Shown: piece by piece, positions 43,916 to 52,874 of the stretch
Layout: each line of letters opens with the position of its first letter
Position numbering within the stretch: the stretch's first letter is position 1
Assembly: GCA_963851405.1 (NCBI GenBank)
Contig: CAWKPB010000005.1
Span: forward strand, 1 to 64,000
Reading direction: 5' to 3'
Origin: JANPBY01 sp963851405
GTDB lineage: Bacteria; Actinomycetota; Actinomycetes; DATJPE01
Length of the DNA stretch: 64,000 nucleotides
Made by a program: the position numbers and the translations under genes
The notes under the pieces: model-generated
The model's input: only the letters and a program-made list of their open reading frames with translations
Told to the model about the DNA's origin: nothing
Database searches by the model: none

Positions 43916-45085
43916 CTACGGCCGGAGTTTAATGTCCTCGACGAACAACACCGGGATCGTTAGGTCGCCGGTGAACGAATTGCCTGCCCGCGTGATGGCA
44001 TTGACGTCTACGCAGAACCCGGCCAACTGGGCCTCTGCCGTGAGCATCTTTCCCTTGGTCGACAGGTCACCTACGGGAACGCAACGATCCGCGAGGGCAA
44101 ATTCAGCGTTGTTGATCGAAACGTACGTGGGGTGCCAGGCGAAGTCCTCCTCCACCTCACGCTCGCCATAAGGAAGCCCGTAGCCAGCGCACCCATAGGC
44201 ACACGCGTAGTTGTACGTGTAGTCCGTCTGGCCAGCCTCACCTTCGGTACCTGTCAACCCGGGCTTTTGGTGCCGGCAGTTTGGCCCGGTGTTGGACAAG
44301 TCCTCGAGGTCGACCTCGCACACCCGGGAGATGACAGCCGGGTCCTCGAAGCCGTACAGCGGCTGCCCCAGCGGGTCTTTGAAGTTGGCGAGGAGCTCGA
44401 GTTCGCTGCCGTTGCTGCAGAACGGTTCGTCGGTGGAGCACGCTTGGACGATCAGGCTCACGGGCCCGTTAGCCCCATTTTCAAGATCGGCTTGCCCGCC
44501 TGCGATCGTCAGGTCTGCGACGGGGATCTTGACTCCCGGCTGACCTACCACCGAAGCGCAGGGTGGAGGGACCTCAGCGATCGTCGAAGTTGGTAGGGCG
44601 CCTTCCAGCGTGAAGGGGAGGAACACTCCGTCGGCGTACACCGGCCAGGTGACGTTCGCAGCCGCGCACCCGAGGGGCGCTACGGCCGCAAAGGAAATGC
44701 CCAGTGTTTGACCCTTGCGCACCCCGTAGCGGATCGGCTTGTTCGTCGTCGCCTTGATGGTGGAGCCGCCGGACTGGAGGGCGACCGTCCACCCAGCATT
44801 GGTGGTGCCGAGAGTGCTTGAATCGACGGTGAAGCCTTCGGGCACGCTGAGCAAGAACCGATCCAGTGCCGAGATCTTCGTCGAGGTGTTGGTGACCGTG
44901 ACCGCGTATGCGGCGGAGGCGCCGTGCGTTGCGGTGACCGGAGCCATGACCGCGGTGAATGTGCGCGGCGTCCAGGTCGCTTCTGCGCTCGGGGCGGTGA
45001 CGACGAGGCCGGCCAGGCCGACGAAGGCTGCCGAGGCAGCGGCGGCAAAGCGGAGGCGGGTGCGACGCGCGATCGGTCGGTGCAT
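43916..45085 (-). CDS. Secreted protein of unknown function
   Basis: A 389-residue protein with a clear Sec signal (MHRPIARRTRLRF then a hydrophobic stretch ending PSAEA, cleavage near residue 36). The mature part begins with an Ig-like or DUF11-like beta-rich stretch (AYAVTVTNTSTKISALDRFLLSVPEGF), then a Cys-rich middle (CSTDEPFC, CACAYGC) and an all-beta tail. It is probably a cell-wall or secreted protein stabilised by disulfides. No anchor motif is seen at the C-terminus. I cannot name the family. Confidence 0.7.
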   Translation of the reverse strand: MHRPIARRTRLRFAAAASAAFVGLAGLVVTAPSAEATWTPRTFTAVMAPVTATHGASAAYAVTVTNTSTKISALDRFLLSVPEGFTVDSSTLGTTNAGWTVALQSGGSTIKATTNKPIRYGVRKGQTLGISFAAVAPLGCAAANVTWPVYADGVFLPFTLEGALPTSTIAEVPPPCASVVGQPGVKIPVADLTIAGGQADLENGANGPVSLIVQACSTDEPFCSNGSELELLANFKDPLGQPLYGFEDPAVISRVCEVDLEDLSNTGPNCRHQKPGLTGTEGEAGQTDYTYNYACAYGCAGYGLPYGEREVEEDFAWHPTYVSINNAEFALADRCVPVGDLSTKGKMLTAEAQLAGFCVDVNAITRAGNSFTGDLTIPVLFVEDIKLRP

Positions 45086-45352
45086 GTGGTTTCTCCCGGC
45101 GGCGGATGGTGCTTGCTGACAAATCTGTGCCGAGCATGATCCCCGTTTGGGTCACGGTCAACCGCTTGCGCTGGCCCAAGCCGTCCGGGGGGCTCCCAGC
45201 GCGGGCCATTCACACGGACGGTAGTCGAGCGATAACACAAAGACATCAAATCGACCATCTGTCTGGGCCGTTCTGACCGACCCCCGTGCCGAGCACTGAG
45301 CCAATCGATAGCGTGAAATGACTGGCAGCACGTGGCCGCTCTCTGACCGAAG
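45086..45352. other. Intergenic region between divergent secreted-protein and MFS-fusion genes
   Basis: 267 nt without a credible gene. It should carry promoters for both flanking genes; a TAGCGT hexamer at 45308-45313 may serve the fusion gene. No repeat or conserved RNA is visible. Confidence 0.4.
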
Positions 45353-48300
45353 GTGAACCCCGCAGTGACAGTGGCTACGCAGACCCTCAGGCCGCCGAGC
45401 GAACAGCCCGTCCGGGGCCGCGTGCCGAGCCAGACCGTTCTATTGGTGGCGTCCTTCGGTGCGTTCCTGGCCTTCCTCGACGCCACGATCGTCAACGTCG
45501 CATTCCCCAGCATCCGCGAGTCGTTCCCAGAGACCACGATCAGCGGGCTGTCCTGGGTGCTGAACGCCTACAACATCGTCTTTGCGGCCTTCCTCATCCC
45601 CTGCGGCCGGCTCTCCGATCTGGTGGGTCGCCGCCGGACGTTCGTCTGGGGACTGGTCGTGTTCACCGCCGCCTCGGTCGTGTGTGCACTGGCGCCCTCG
45701 GTTGGCTTCTTGGTGGCGACCCGCGCGGTGCAGGCCCTCGGCGCGGCGATGCTGGTGCCCGCGTCGTTGGCGCTGGTCGTCCAGGCCTTCCCTGCCGCGA
45801 AGCGAACGCACGCCATCGGGTTATGGGGCGCGGCCGCCGCCTTGGCGGCGGGACTCGGGCCACCGATCGGCGGCCTCCTCGTCGAGCTCGGAGGGTGGCG
45901 TTGGGCCTTTCTCGTCAACCTTCCGTTCGGGTTGGTGGCGATCTGGGCTGCGCGTAGCCGACTGGTGGAGAGCCGGGCCCCCGGCCGCAGAACCCTGCCC
46001 GATCTGGTCGGCGCTGCAGTGTTCGCCCTGGCCCTCGCCCTCCTGACGTTAGGGATCGTCCAGGGCAACGACTGGGGGTGGTCGAGTTGGCAGATCGTCA
46101 TCAGCTTCCTTGCCGCTGCGGCTCTGCTGATCGGCTTTGTCTTGAGCTCGCGGCGGCATCGGTCGCCGCTGCTCGACCCAGCGTTGATGAGGATCCGATC
46201 GTTCGCGGTGGGCAGCCTGGGCACAGTCGTCGCAGGCATGGGCTTCTACGCCTATTTGCTGACCAACATCTTGTGGCTGACCTTCGTCTGGCGATACAGC
46301 ATCGTCGCCGCTGGGCTGGCCTTGGTCCCAGGGGCTCTCGTCGCTGTGGTCGTCGCTGCGGTCTTTGGGCCCATCGCGGCGCGGCGCGGCTATCTGCCCT
46401 TCGTCCTGCCCGGCGCTCTGATCTGGGCTTCGGCTTATGTCTGGTACGCCACCCAGGCCGGTCTCACTCCTGCGTTTGTGAGCGAGTGGCTGCCAGGGCA
46501 ACTGTTGAGCGGGCTCGGTGTCGGAATGACCCTCCCCCTCCTGGGAAGCGCGGCCTTGGCCGCAGTCCCTGGTGGTCGCTATGCAACTGCCTCGGCGGCC
46601 GTTTCGAGTGCCCGTCAGATCGGCGGCGTGATGGGCATCGCGGTCCTGGTGGTCATTATCGGGACACCGACCGGGGCCACGGCGGCCGACGACCTGCGGA
46701 CCGGTTGGTGGCTCTCCGTCGGTTGCTTCGTGGCATGCGCCCTGACCGTCCCGTTCCTCGGTCGCATCCGCCCGGTCGACGAGGATTCGCTGGACATGGG
46801 ATCGCAGCGGGTAGACGTACACCTTCCGGAAGCCTCGCCGCTGACCCAGTCCTGCGGGTCGGTGGATGACTCGCCCCTGTTCCGCAGGCTCCCGCCCGAT
46901 GTGCGGACCGCCCTTGAGGACGGTGCCGAGGAACGACACCTCAACGCGGGGGAATGGCTATTCCACACAGGGGATCCCGCGGATGCCGTGTACGTCCTAC
47001 GGACGGGCCGGCTGGACGTCGTCGTCGAGGAAAACGTGGTGCGACAACTTGGTCCTGGCGCGGTGGTCGGTGAGCTCGCGCTGCTCGCGGCGGAAGACCG
47101 CTCCGCGTCAGTGCGCGCGCACCGTGACAGCACCGTCTTGAAGGTGTCCCGCGCAGGGTTCGAGTCGGCGATGGCCGGAAACGCCCACGCTTTCCACGTC
47201 CTCGCGACCGTGCTGGCTGAGCAACTCCGCCACGCCCAACCATCGCGTGGCTTGGGTCGCGCGCAACCGACCACGGTGGCCGTTCTCGGGTTGCATCGCG
47301 GTGCAGCGGTTGGCCCGATCAGTGAGGCTTTGCTTGACCAGGTGCGAAAGAACCTCCGCGCCGACGTCCTCGCTGCCCCGACGCCCTCATCGCTCGAACA
47401 GGCCGAACGCTCCCTCGACCGAGTGCTGCTGGTGGCCGAGCGAGGCGATGCCACCTGGGAGTTCTGTCTGCGTCAGGCGGACCAGGTGGTGCTCGTCGCG
47501 GACGCCAGTTGCAGCGCTGACTCCACTAACGAGGTTCTAGACCGACTCCGGGGGACGGAGGCGGATCTCGTTCTGGTGGGTCCGCGCCCGCAGGTAGACG
47601 ACGTCGATCGTTGGTGCGCGGCCCTCGATCCTTGGCAGGTCACCCTGGTGCCGGGTGATCTACAGGTCGGGGTGCGCGCGCTCGCGGCTCGGATCTGTGG
47701 CCGTTCGATCGGCGTCGTCATGGCGGGGGGTGGCGCCCGAGCCTTTGCCCACATCGGCGTGCTTCGTGAGCTGGAGGATGCCGGAGTCGTCGTGGACCGG
47801 ACGGCTGGGTGCAGCCTCGGCGCGATCGTCGCTGCGGCGTGGGCCCTGGGGTTGGACGGTGAAGCCGTTCACGACGTCTGCTACGCCGAGTTCGTCCGAA
47901 GGCAACCGTTCAGCGACTACACGCTGCCGACGGTGTCTCTAGCGAAGGGGCAGCGCACGGCGCTGGCGTTGCGCCGCCATTTCGGCGGGCACCAGATTCA
48001 GTCCCTGCCTCGTCAGTTCCGGTGTAACAGCGTTGACCTGGTCAGCCGCGAGCGCGTCGCACACCGAAGCGGCGACCTCGCGGACGCCGTGACCGCCTCG
48101 GCTGCGCTCCCTGTGCTCTTTCCGCCCCGCCGTACCGACGATCAGCTCCTGGTCGATGGAGGTGTCTTGGACAACCTCCCGGTCGGCCTCCTGACTGAAC
48201 GACCAGAAGGCCCGAACCTGGCGGTCAACATCACCATGGGCGGTGGGGGCGGCCCGCGGCGTCCTGGCCCCCCGCGCGTGCCCGGGCTGGGGGACACGAT

Positions 48301-48493
48301 GTTGCGCACGATGATGATCGGCAGCCGAGGCGCAGTACAGGCGGCACGGGATGCGGGGGCGACCGTGATCACTCCGCCGCCACTCGGAGTCGGGCTGCTG
48401 GAGTTCCATCAGCTCGATCTCATGGTCGAGGCCGGCCGCATGGCCGTACGCGAATTGTTGGATCAGACGGGTGGAACCTTCGGCGACGCCTGA
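45353..48493 (+). CDS. MFS transporter - cNMP-binding - patatin phospholipase fusion
   Basis: A 1046-residue three-part protein. Residues ~30-470 form a 14-helix DHA2 (EmrB/QacA-type) transporter with FLDATIVNVAFP and GRLSDLVGRR. About 505-610 is a cyclic-nucleotide-binding domain with an intact phosphate cassette (VGELALLAAEDRSASV). About 780-1000 is a patatin/NTE-type lipase with oxyanion AGGGARAFAHIGVL, nucleophile Ser821 in GCSLG and Asp935 in DGG. Similar fusions occur, to my recollection, in mycobacteria. The implied role is export coupled to lipid hydrolysis and gated by a cyclic nucleotide; ligand and lipid are unknown. GTG 45353 is used; GTG 45365 is an alternative. Confidence 0.9.
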   Translation: MNPAVTVATQTLRPPSEQPVRGRVPSQTVLLVASFGAFLAFLDATIVNVAFPSIRESFPETTISGLSWVLNAYNIVFAAFLIPCGRLSDLVGRRRTFVWGLVVFTAASVVCALAPSVGFLVATRAVQALGAAMLVPASLALVVQAFPAAKRTHAIGLWGAAAALAAGLGPPIGGLLVELGGWRWAFLVNLPFGLVAIWAARSRLVESRAPGRRTLPDLVGAAVFALALALLTLGIVQGNDWGWSSWQIVISFLAAAALLIGFVLSSRRHRSPLLDPALMRIRSFAVGSLGTVVAGMGFYAYLLTNILWLTFVWRYSIVAAGLALVPGALVAVVVAAVFGPIAARRGYLPFVLPGALIWASAYVWYATQAGLTPAFVSEWLPGQLLSGLGVGMTLPLLGSAALAAVPGGRYATASAAVSSARQIGGVMGIAVLVVIIGTPTGATAADDLRTGWWLSVGCFVACALTVPFLGRIRPVDEDSLDMGSQRVDVHLPEASPLTQSCGSVDDSPLFRRLPPDVRTALEDGAEERHLNAGEWLFHTGDPADAVYVLRTGRLDVVVEENVVRQLGPGAVVGELALLAAEDRSASVRAHRDSTVLKVSRAGFESAMAGNAHAFHVLATVLAEQLRHAQPSRGLGRAQPTTVAVLGLHRGAAVGPISEALLDQVRKNLRADVLAAPTPSSLEQAERSLDRVLLVAERGDATWEFCLRQADQVVLVADASCSADSTNEVLDRLRGTEADLVLVGPRPQVDDVDRWCAALDPWQVTLVPGDLQVGVRALAARICGRSIGVVMAGGGARAFAHIGVLRELEDAGVVVDRTAGCSLGAIVAAAWALGLDGEAVHDVCYAEFVRRQPFSDYTLPTVSLAKGQRTALALRRHFGGHQIQSLPRQFRCNSVDLVSRERVAHRSGDLADAVTASAALPVLFPPRRTDDQLLVDGGVLDNLPVGLLTERPEGPNLAVNITMGGGGGPRRPGPPRVPGLGDTMLRTMMIGSRGAVQAARDAGATVITPPPLGVGLLEFHQLDLMVEAGRMAVRELLDQTGGTFGDA

Positions 48494-48568
48494 CGGCAGC
48501 CAGCGGTCACCGATGTGGCGCTGCCCTTAGGTTGAGTCGGTCCGTTTCAGTTGATCAGCTTCGGTTGG

Positions 48569-48751
48569 TCAGCTCCAGCGCTGACGGCCGCCAGCTCCAG
48601 CACCGGCTGCGAAGAATGTGATCAGGATCCCGGCCGGGAGGGCGCCCCAGAAACTGAGCCCTAGTCCGAAGTTGCCCAAGAAGAGCATCAACAGCCAGGT
48701 GGCCGGGAAGGACGCGACGACCGCGACGACGAGCATGACGATCAAATACAT
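48569..48751 (-). CDS. Small two-helix membrane protein
   Basis: A 60-residue hydrophobic protein, MYLIVMLVVAVVASFPATW then a second helix GLSFWGALPAGILITFFAAG, and a short basic tail. AAGAGGGG stands about 6 nt before the ATG, which supports it as a real gene. It is on the opposite strand to both flanking MFS fusion genes. Function unknown. Confidence 0.55.
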   Translation of the reverse strand: MYLIVMLVVAVVASFPATWLLMLFLGNFGLGLSFWGALPAGILITFFAAGAGAGGRQRWS

Positions 48752-48957
48752 GGTGACCCCTCTTTTGGTCGGACAGTGTTGGTCGTCCAGCCAGTGTGGC
48801 AGCGCGACCCTGCCGTTCCGGTTAAGCGAGCACCCAGCGCGGCGGTTAGTCGCCGGAGCGCGCGAGCCCTAGCCTGAGCGACGATCGGGTGCCTGCTCCG
48901 GTCTGAACGTGACGATCGGGGTGCTCGGGTTTTGAAGCCTGGCGATTGGACTCACGG

Positions 48958-50607
48958 GTGAGCGACGAGCTGGCGACCGGAGCCCTTGGCGTCATGCACC
49001 GCGCCCTGCGCAGCGGCCAGTTGCGCCGTGTCTTGCTGGCCTACTTCGCCTTCAACGCGGCCGAGCTGGCGACGTGGATCTCAATGTTGGTCTGGGCCTA
49101 CGACCAGGGTGGCGCACGCGCCTCCGGAGCGATCGCGCTGATTCAACTGGTCCCGGCGACATTCGTGGCACCCTTCGGCGCCGTCCTGGGCGACCGTATG
49201 CGACGAAGTCATGCGCTGGCTTTGGGGTACGGCCTGCAGGCCGCAGCCATGGCCTTGACCGCCCTGGTCCTTTACCTAGAGGCACCGTTCTGGTTGGTGG
49301 GTGTTTGTGCGGCGCTTGCCGCGTCGGCCGTAACCCTGACTCGACCGGTTCACAACGCGATCCTGCCCGACATCGTGGATGGCCCCATGGAGTTGACCGC
49401 GGGGAACTCAGCGAGCGGCACGGTGGATGGCATCTCCGGCTTCGTTGGGCCGGCGCTGGGTGGCATCCTGCTCGTGGCCTGGGGACCGGCGGCCGTTTTT
49501 GCCTTCACCGCGGTGACTATGGCAGCAGCGGGCCTGGTGACGGTCGGGGTGCGGGTCCGCACGGTGGTCGTCCCCGTGGCCCAAGATCGCGTGCTCGCCA
49601 CGGCCGTGGCGGGGTTCCAAGAGATCCGCCACGACACCGCGGCCGCGATGCTCGTGGTGCTCGTGGGTGCGCAAAGCGTGATCGTCGGCCTCATGGATGT
49701 GCTCGTTGTCGTCCTGGGACTGGACGTGCTGGGGATGAATCAGGCAGGGCCGGGTTGGCTGGCCTCGGCGCTGGGCGTGGGTGCGGTGCTCGGCGGCGCG
49801 GCCACCGTGGTCCTCGTGGGTCGTGGCCAGCTGGCACCTGCACTGGCGGTAGGCATTCTTGCGACCGGACTACCTATCGCGGTGCTCGGATTCGCGTCGT
49901 CGGTCATTTTGGCCGTGCTGTTGTTGGCCGTGTCTGGCTCCGGGATCGCGTTCACCAACGTCGCCGCTCGGACGCTGCTCCAGCGAAGTGTGTCTGCCGA
50001 CATCCTGGCCCGGATCTTCGGAATCCAAGAGGGTCTGATGATGGCTGGCCTCGCCGTTGGGGCCGTCACCGCTCCGATCCTCCTGCACGTCTTCGGAACT
50101 CAAGGGGCCTTCGTCGTTGCCGGATTGCTGCTCCCGTTGATCGGGATGGCGGCCTGGACTCAGATCCGTCGCTTGGACGACCGCGCCAAGACCCCAGGTC
50201 CGAATGTCGCCATGCTGGCGGGCCTGCAGATCTTCGCCCCACTCCCGCAGCGTGAGATCGAGCAGCTGGCCAGCGGCCTGGTCGACGTCTCGGTAGACGC
50301 GGGCCACGCTGTGATCCGTGAGGGCGAAGTGGGGGATCGGTTCTACATCATTCGTTCCGGAGAGGTGATCGTGAGCCAGTCCGGGCACCCGATACGCACG
50401 CTAGGGGCGGGTGATTCCTTCGGGGAAATCGCTCTCCTTCGAGCAGTTCCGAGAACCGCAACGGTCCGTGCTTCGTCGGCCGTCCAGCTGTCAGCCCTGG
50501 AGCGGGAGGACTTCTTGGCCGCCGTAACCGGTACGCCACGCTCCATGCTGGTGGCGGACGACGTGGTGAGTCGGCACCTCGATTCCGACAGGGACGCGGA
50601 CGGCTGA
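48958..50607 (+). CDS. MFS transporter fused to a C-terminal cNMP-binding domain
   Basis: A 549-residue protein: a 12-helix MFS permease (residues ~15-410, with FGAVLGDRMRRS as the loop signature) followed by a cyclic-nucleotide-binding domain (~420-540) with a complete phosphate cassette FGEIALLRAVPRTATV. The layout suggests transport gated directly by cAMP or cGMP. GTG 48958 is preferred; TTG 48946 is an earlier option. It converges on the MBL gene with 13 bp between stops. Confidence 0.88.
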   Translation: MSDELATGALGVMHRALRSGQLRRVLLAYFAFNAAELATWISMLVWAYDQGGARASGAIALIQLVPATFVAPFGAVLGDRMRRSHALALGYGLQAAAMALTALVLYLEAPFWLVGVCAALAASAVTLTRPVHNAILPDIVDGPMELTAGNSASGTVDGISGFVGPALGGILLVAWGPAAVFAFTAVTMAAAGLVTVGVRVRTVVVPVAQDRVLATAVAGFQEIRHDTAAAMLVVLVGAQSVIVGLMDVLVVVLGLDVLGMNQAGPGWLASALGVGAVLGGAATVVLVGRGQLAPALAVGILATGLPIAVLGFASSVILAVLLLAVSGSGIAFTNVAARTLLQRSVSADILARIFGIQEGLMMAGLAVGAVTAPILLHVFGTQGAFVVAGLLLPLIGMAAWTQIRRLDDRAKTPGPNVAMLAGLQIFAPLPQREIEQLASGLVDVSVDAGHAVIREGEVGDRFYIIRSGEVIVSQSGHPIRTLGAGDSFGEIALLRAVPRTATVRASSAVQLSALEREDFLAAVTGTPRSMLVADDVVSRHLDSDRDADG

Positions 50608-50620
50608 GGCCGCGGCGCAC

Positions 50621-51451
50621 TCAGGCCGATTTTGCAGAGGGCCTGATGTCGAGTTCCGCCCCTTCACGCGCCGCGACCACGGGCATCGGGGCCTGGATCG
50701 AGGAAACGATCTCGTCCAGCCGGTCATCGGTGCGGCCCGGACCATGGTGGAACAACACGAGCTGCCCCACCCGCATCTCGGTAGCGAAGGCAACCACGTC
50801 GTCAATCGTGGAATGCCCATAGTCGTCCGCCATGGCGCGTTCAGCGTCGAGGAACTGCGCATTGTGTACGAGGACGTCCACGCCGGACACCATCGCGCTC
50901 GTGTCTTCGCTGACGCCGGATGACAATCGGTGGTCCGGGAGGTAGGCCATCGAACTCGGGCCATCATCGATGCGGAATCCGTACGTCCGACCGCCCTTGT
51001 GGACGATCTCGGAGGCTCGGACGTGGAAGCCGTTCATCTCATGGGTTCCGGTCTCCAGGCTGTGGAACCGCCAGTCGCCGGCGAGCCCGTCCGGCGTGAT
51101 CGGAAAGCTTGGCGGGGACATGGAACGCGCCAGCAGATCGCGGCCACTCATGTCGTTCTGGGCGGGCACGTAGACGTCGACGTCGGAATCGGAGCGGTCG
51201 CCACCGGGGAAGAACGGCAGCCCCTGGACGTGGTCCCAGTGCAGGTGGCTGAGCACGATCGACCCCCGGAAGGGTGCCCCAGCCAGGCGCACCGTGAGGT
51301 TCCGCAGCCCGGTACCCGCATCCAGGACGAGCGAGGGAACGCTGTCCGTGTCGGAGAGAACCCCCACGCACGAGGTGTGCCCGCCGTAGCGAACGAACTC
51401 GGCGCCAGGGGCGGCGGTAGAACCGCGCACTCCGAGGAACCAGAGCTTCAC
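50621..51451 (-). CDS. Metallo-beta-lactamase-fold hydrolase
   Basis: A 276-residue MBL-fold enzyme starting MKLWFLGVRGSTAAPG and RYGGHTSCV. The metal motif is SHLHWDH (His69, His71, Asp73, His74), with later ligands in VHNAQFLDAE, YGHSTIDD and LFHHGPGR. This subfamily resembles the RNase Z/cyclic-phosphodiesterase-like branch, so cyclic-nucleotide hydrolysis is possible given the neighbours, but not shown by sequence. The annotation as MBL hydrolase is firm; the substrate is open. Confidence 0.85.
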   Translation of the reverse strand: MKLWFLGVRGSTAAPGAEFVRYGGHTSCVGVLSDTDSVPSLVLDAGTGLRNLTVRLAGAPFRGSIVLSHLHWDHVQGLPFFPGGDRSDSDVDVYVPAQNDMSGRDLLARSMSPPSFPITPDGLAGDWRFHSLETGTHEMNGFHVRASEIVHKGGRTYGFRIDDGPSSMAYLPDHRLSSGVSEDTSAMVSGVDVLVHNAQFLDAERAMADDYGHSTIDDVVAFATEMRVGQLVLFHHGPGRTDDRLDEIVSSIQAPMPVVAAREGAELDIRPSAKSA

Positions 51452-51570
51452 AAAGCGCTCGCAAGTGACATGGGGGATTCCTCCAGTGGCGGCCGACCGA
51501 CAGGCTATGCGTACGACGGGCGAACCGGGGGGACTTCAGCACATGGGGCCATCGGTACCCGGCTACTCGG

Positions 51571-52626
51571 TCAGACTGCGATGGTGCCGCCGCCAGCGGC
51601 CGATGCGAGCGCTGCCTCGATGATCTCTAACCCACGCACCGAGTCGGCCGGGTCGACTGGCGGCCGCGCCAGAGACTCGGTGCCGTCAGCCCTGGCCGCT
51701 AACGCAGTCTGGATGCCCTTGTAGTACGCGGGGTAGTCGCCGGGCATGGAGGCCACCGGCTCAACGTCAAGCCCGGCACCCAGTAAGCCCCACTGAGTTC
51801 GGCGCACTTCGCCCCAACCAGGCCCGGGTCGAGCTCCCTCGCGCAGCGCGTCCTCCTGGCCGTCAAGCCCGTGGCAGACATACGCCGCCTTGGTTCCAAG
51901 CACTCGAAACCGTGGGCCGAGTTGGGGGGCTACGGCAGATGCCCACAGATGAGAGCGCGCTCCGCAGCGGTGCTGCATGGCAACGAACACGTCATCGTCA
52001 GCGGTGTCCCCCGCGCGCCGGCGATCGATTTCGGCGTACACCGAATCGACTGGCCCGAGCAGGACAAGGGCCTGATCGATGAGGTGACTCCCAAGGTCGA
52101 ACAGGAGGCCACCGGCCTGGCCGGCGACATCGCGCTCGCGCCATCCGCCGGTGAGCTGCGGCCGCCAACGTTCGAAGCGGGACTCAAGGCGGTGAACCTC
52201 CCCGAGCTCGCCTCTGGCGATGAGCGACTGCAACGTCAGGAAGTCGGAGTCCCAGCGCCTGCTCTGGAAGGTGCTCAGCATGATCCCCGCGTCGGCCGCT
52301 TCCTTGATCAGAGCGCGGCCTTCGGCGGCCGACGGGGCGAATGGCTTGTCGACCACGACCGCGACTCCGGCGGCGATGCCTGCACGAGTGTTGGGCACGT
52401 GGGCGTCGTTGGTGCTGGCGACAACGAGCAGGTCGAGGTCCAGTTCGAGGAGCGCGTCGACGTCGGGCACCACGCGGGCACCTGGGTGGTCGACCTTGGC
52501 TTGGTCACCGCGCTCCGGGTTGCGGGTCACGACCCCCACCAATTCCATCCCAGGCGTGGTCGAAACGAGCGGTGCGTGGAACACCGCACCGGCCAGGCCG
52601 TATCCAGCGATCCCTACGCGCGTCAC
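51571..52626 (-). CDS. Gfo/Idh/MocA-family oxidoreductase
   Basis: A 351-residue NAD(P)-dependent oxidoreductase. The N-terminal Rossmann fold has VGIAGYGLAGAVFHAPLV, and the VVVDKPFAP block carries the conserved EKP-like Lys. The C-terminal domain has FDLGSHLIDQALVLLG. Members act on sugars, inositol or pyrroles; the substrate is unknown. GTG 52626 is 6 nt after TACGCT (52638-52633) with no Shine-Dalgarno, another leaderless candidate. Confidence 0.87.
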   Translation of the reverse strand: MTRVGIAGYGLAGAVFHAPLVSTTPGMELVGVVTRNPERGDQAKVDHPGARVVPDVDALLELDLDLLVVASTNDAHVPNTRAGIAAGVAVVVDKPFAPSAAEGRALIKEAADAGIMLSTFQSRRWDSDFLTLQSLIARGELGEVHRLESRFERWRPQLTGGWRERDVAGQAGGLLFDLGSHLIDQALVLLGPVDSVYAEIDRRRAGDTADDDVFVAMQHRCGARSHLWASAVAPQLGPRFRVLGTKAAYVCHGLDGQEDALREGARPGPGWGEVRRTQWGLLGAGLDVEPVASMPGDYPAYYKGIQTALAARADGTESLARPPVDPADSVRGLEIIEAALASAAGGGTIAV

Positions 52627-52874
52627 ACGGGCAGCGTAGGGGCCATGGCCGGGCAGCCCGTGACGGGTGCCGCGGACGCCGGACCCCTCCAAGGGTCACG
52701 CCGCTCGACCGTCCCGTTCACCGTGCAGCCTCGGCGTGGACCACCGAGTGCGGCACTGAGCCGCCCGACGGGGTTGCCGTACTGCAGCGGACGATCGCGG
52801 AGGTAGACGCAAGCAGCGTTCGCAGAGCCTGATCGGGCTAGGTTGACGAGGGAGCCTGCTGAGAGGAGGGCACG

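Noticed and set aside
44680..45537. 285-codon minus-strand frame over the secreted protein start
   Set aside because: It overlaps the secreted protein in another frame and the start of the MFS fusion; Arg/Pro/Ser-rich low-complexity product.
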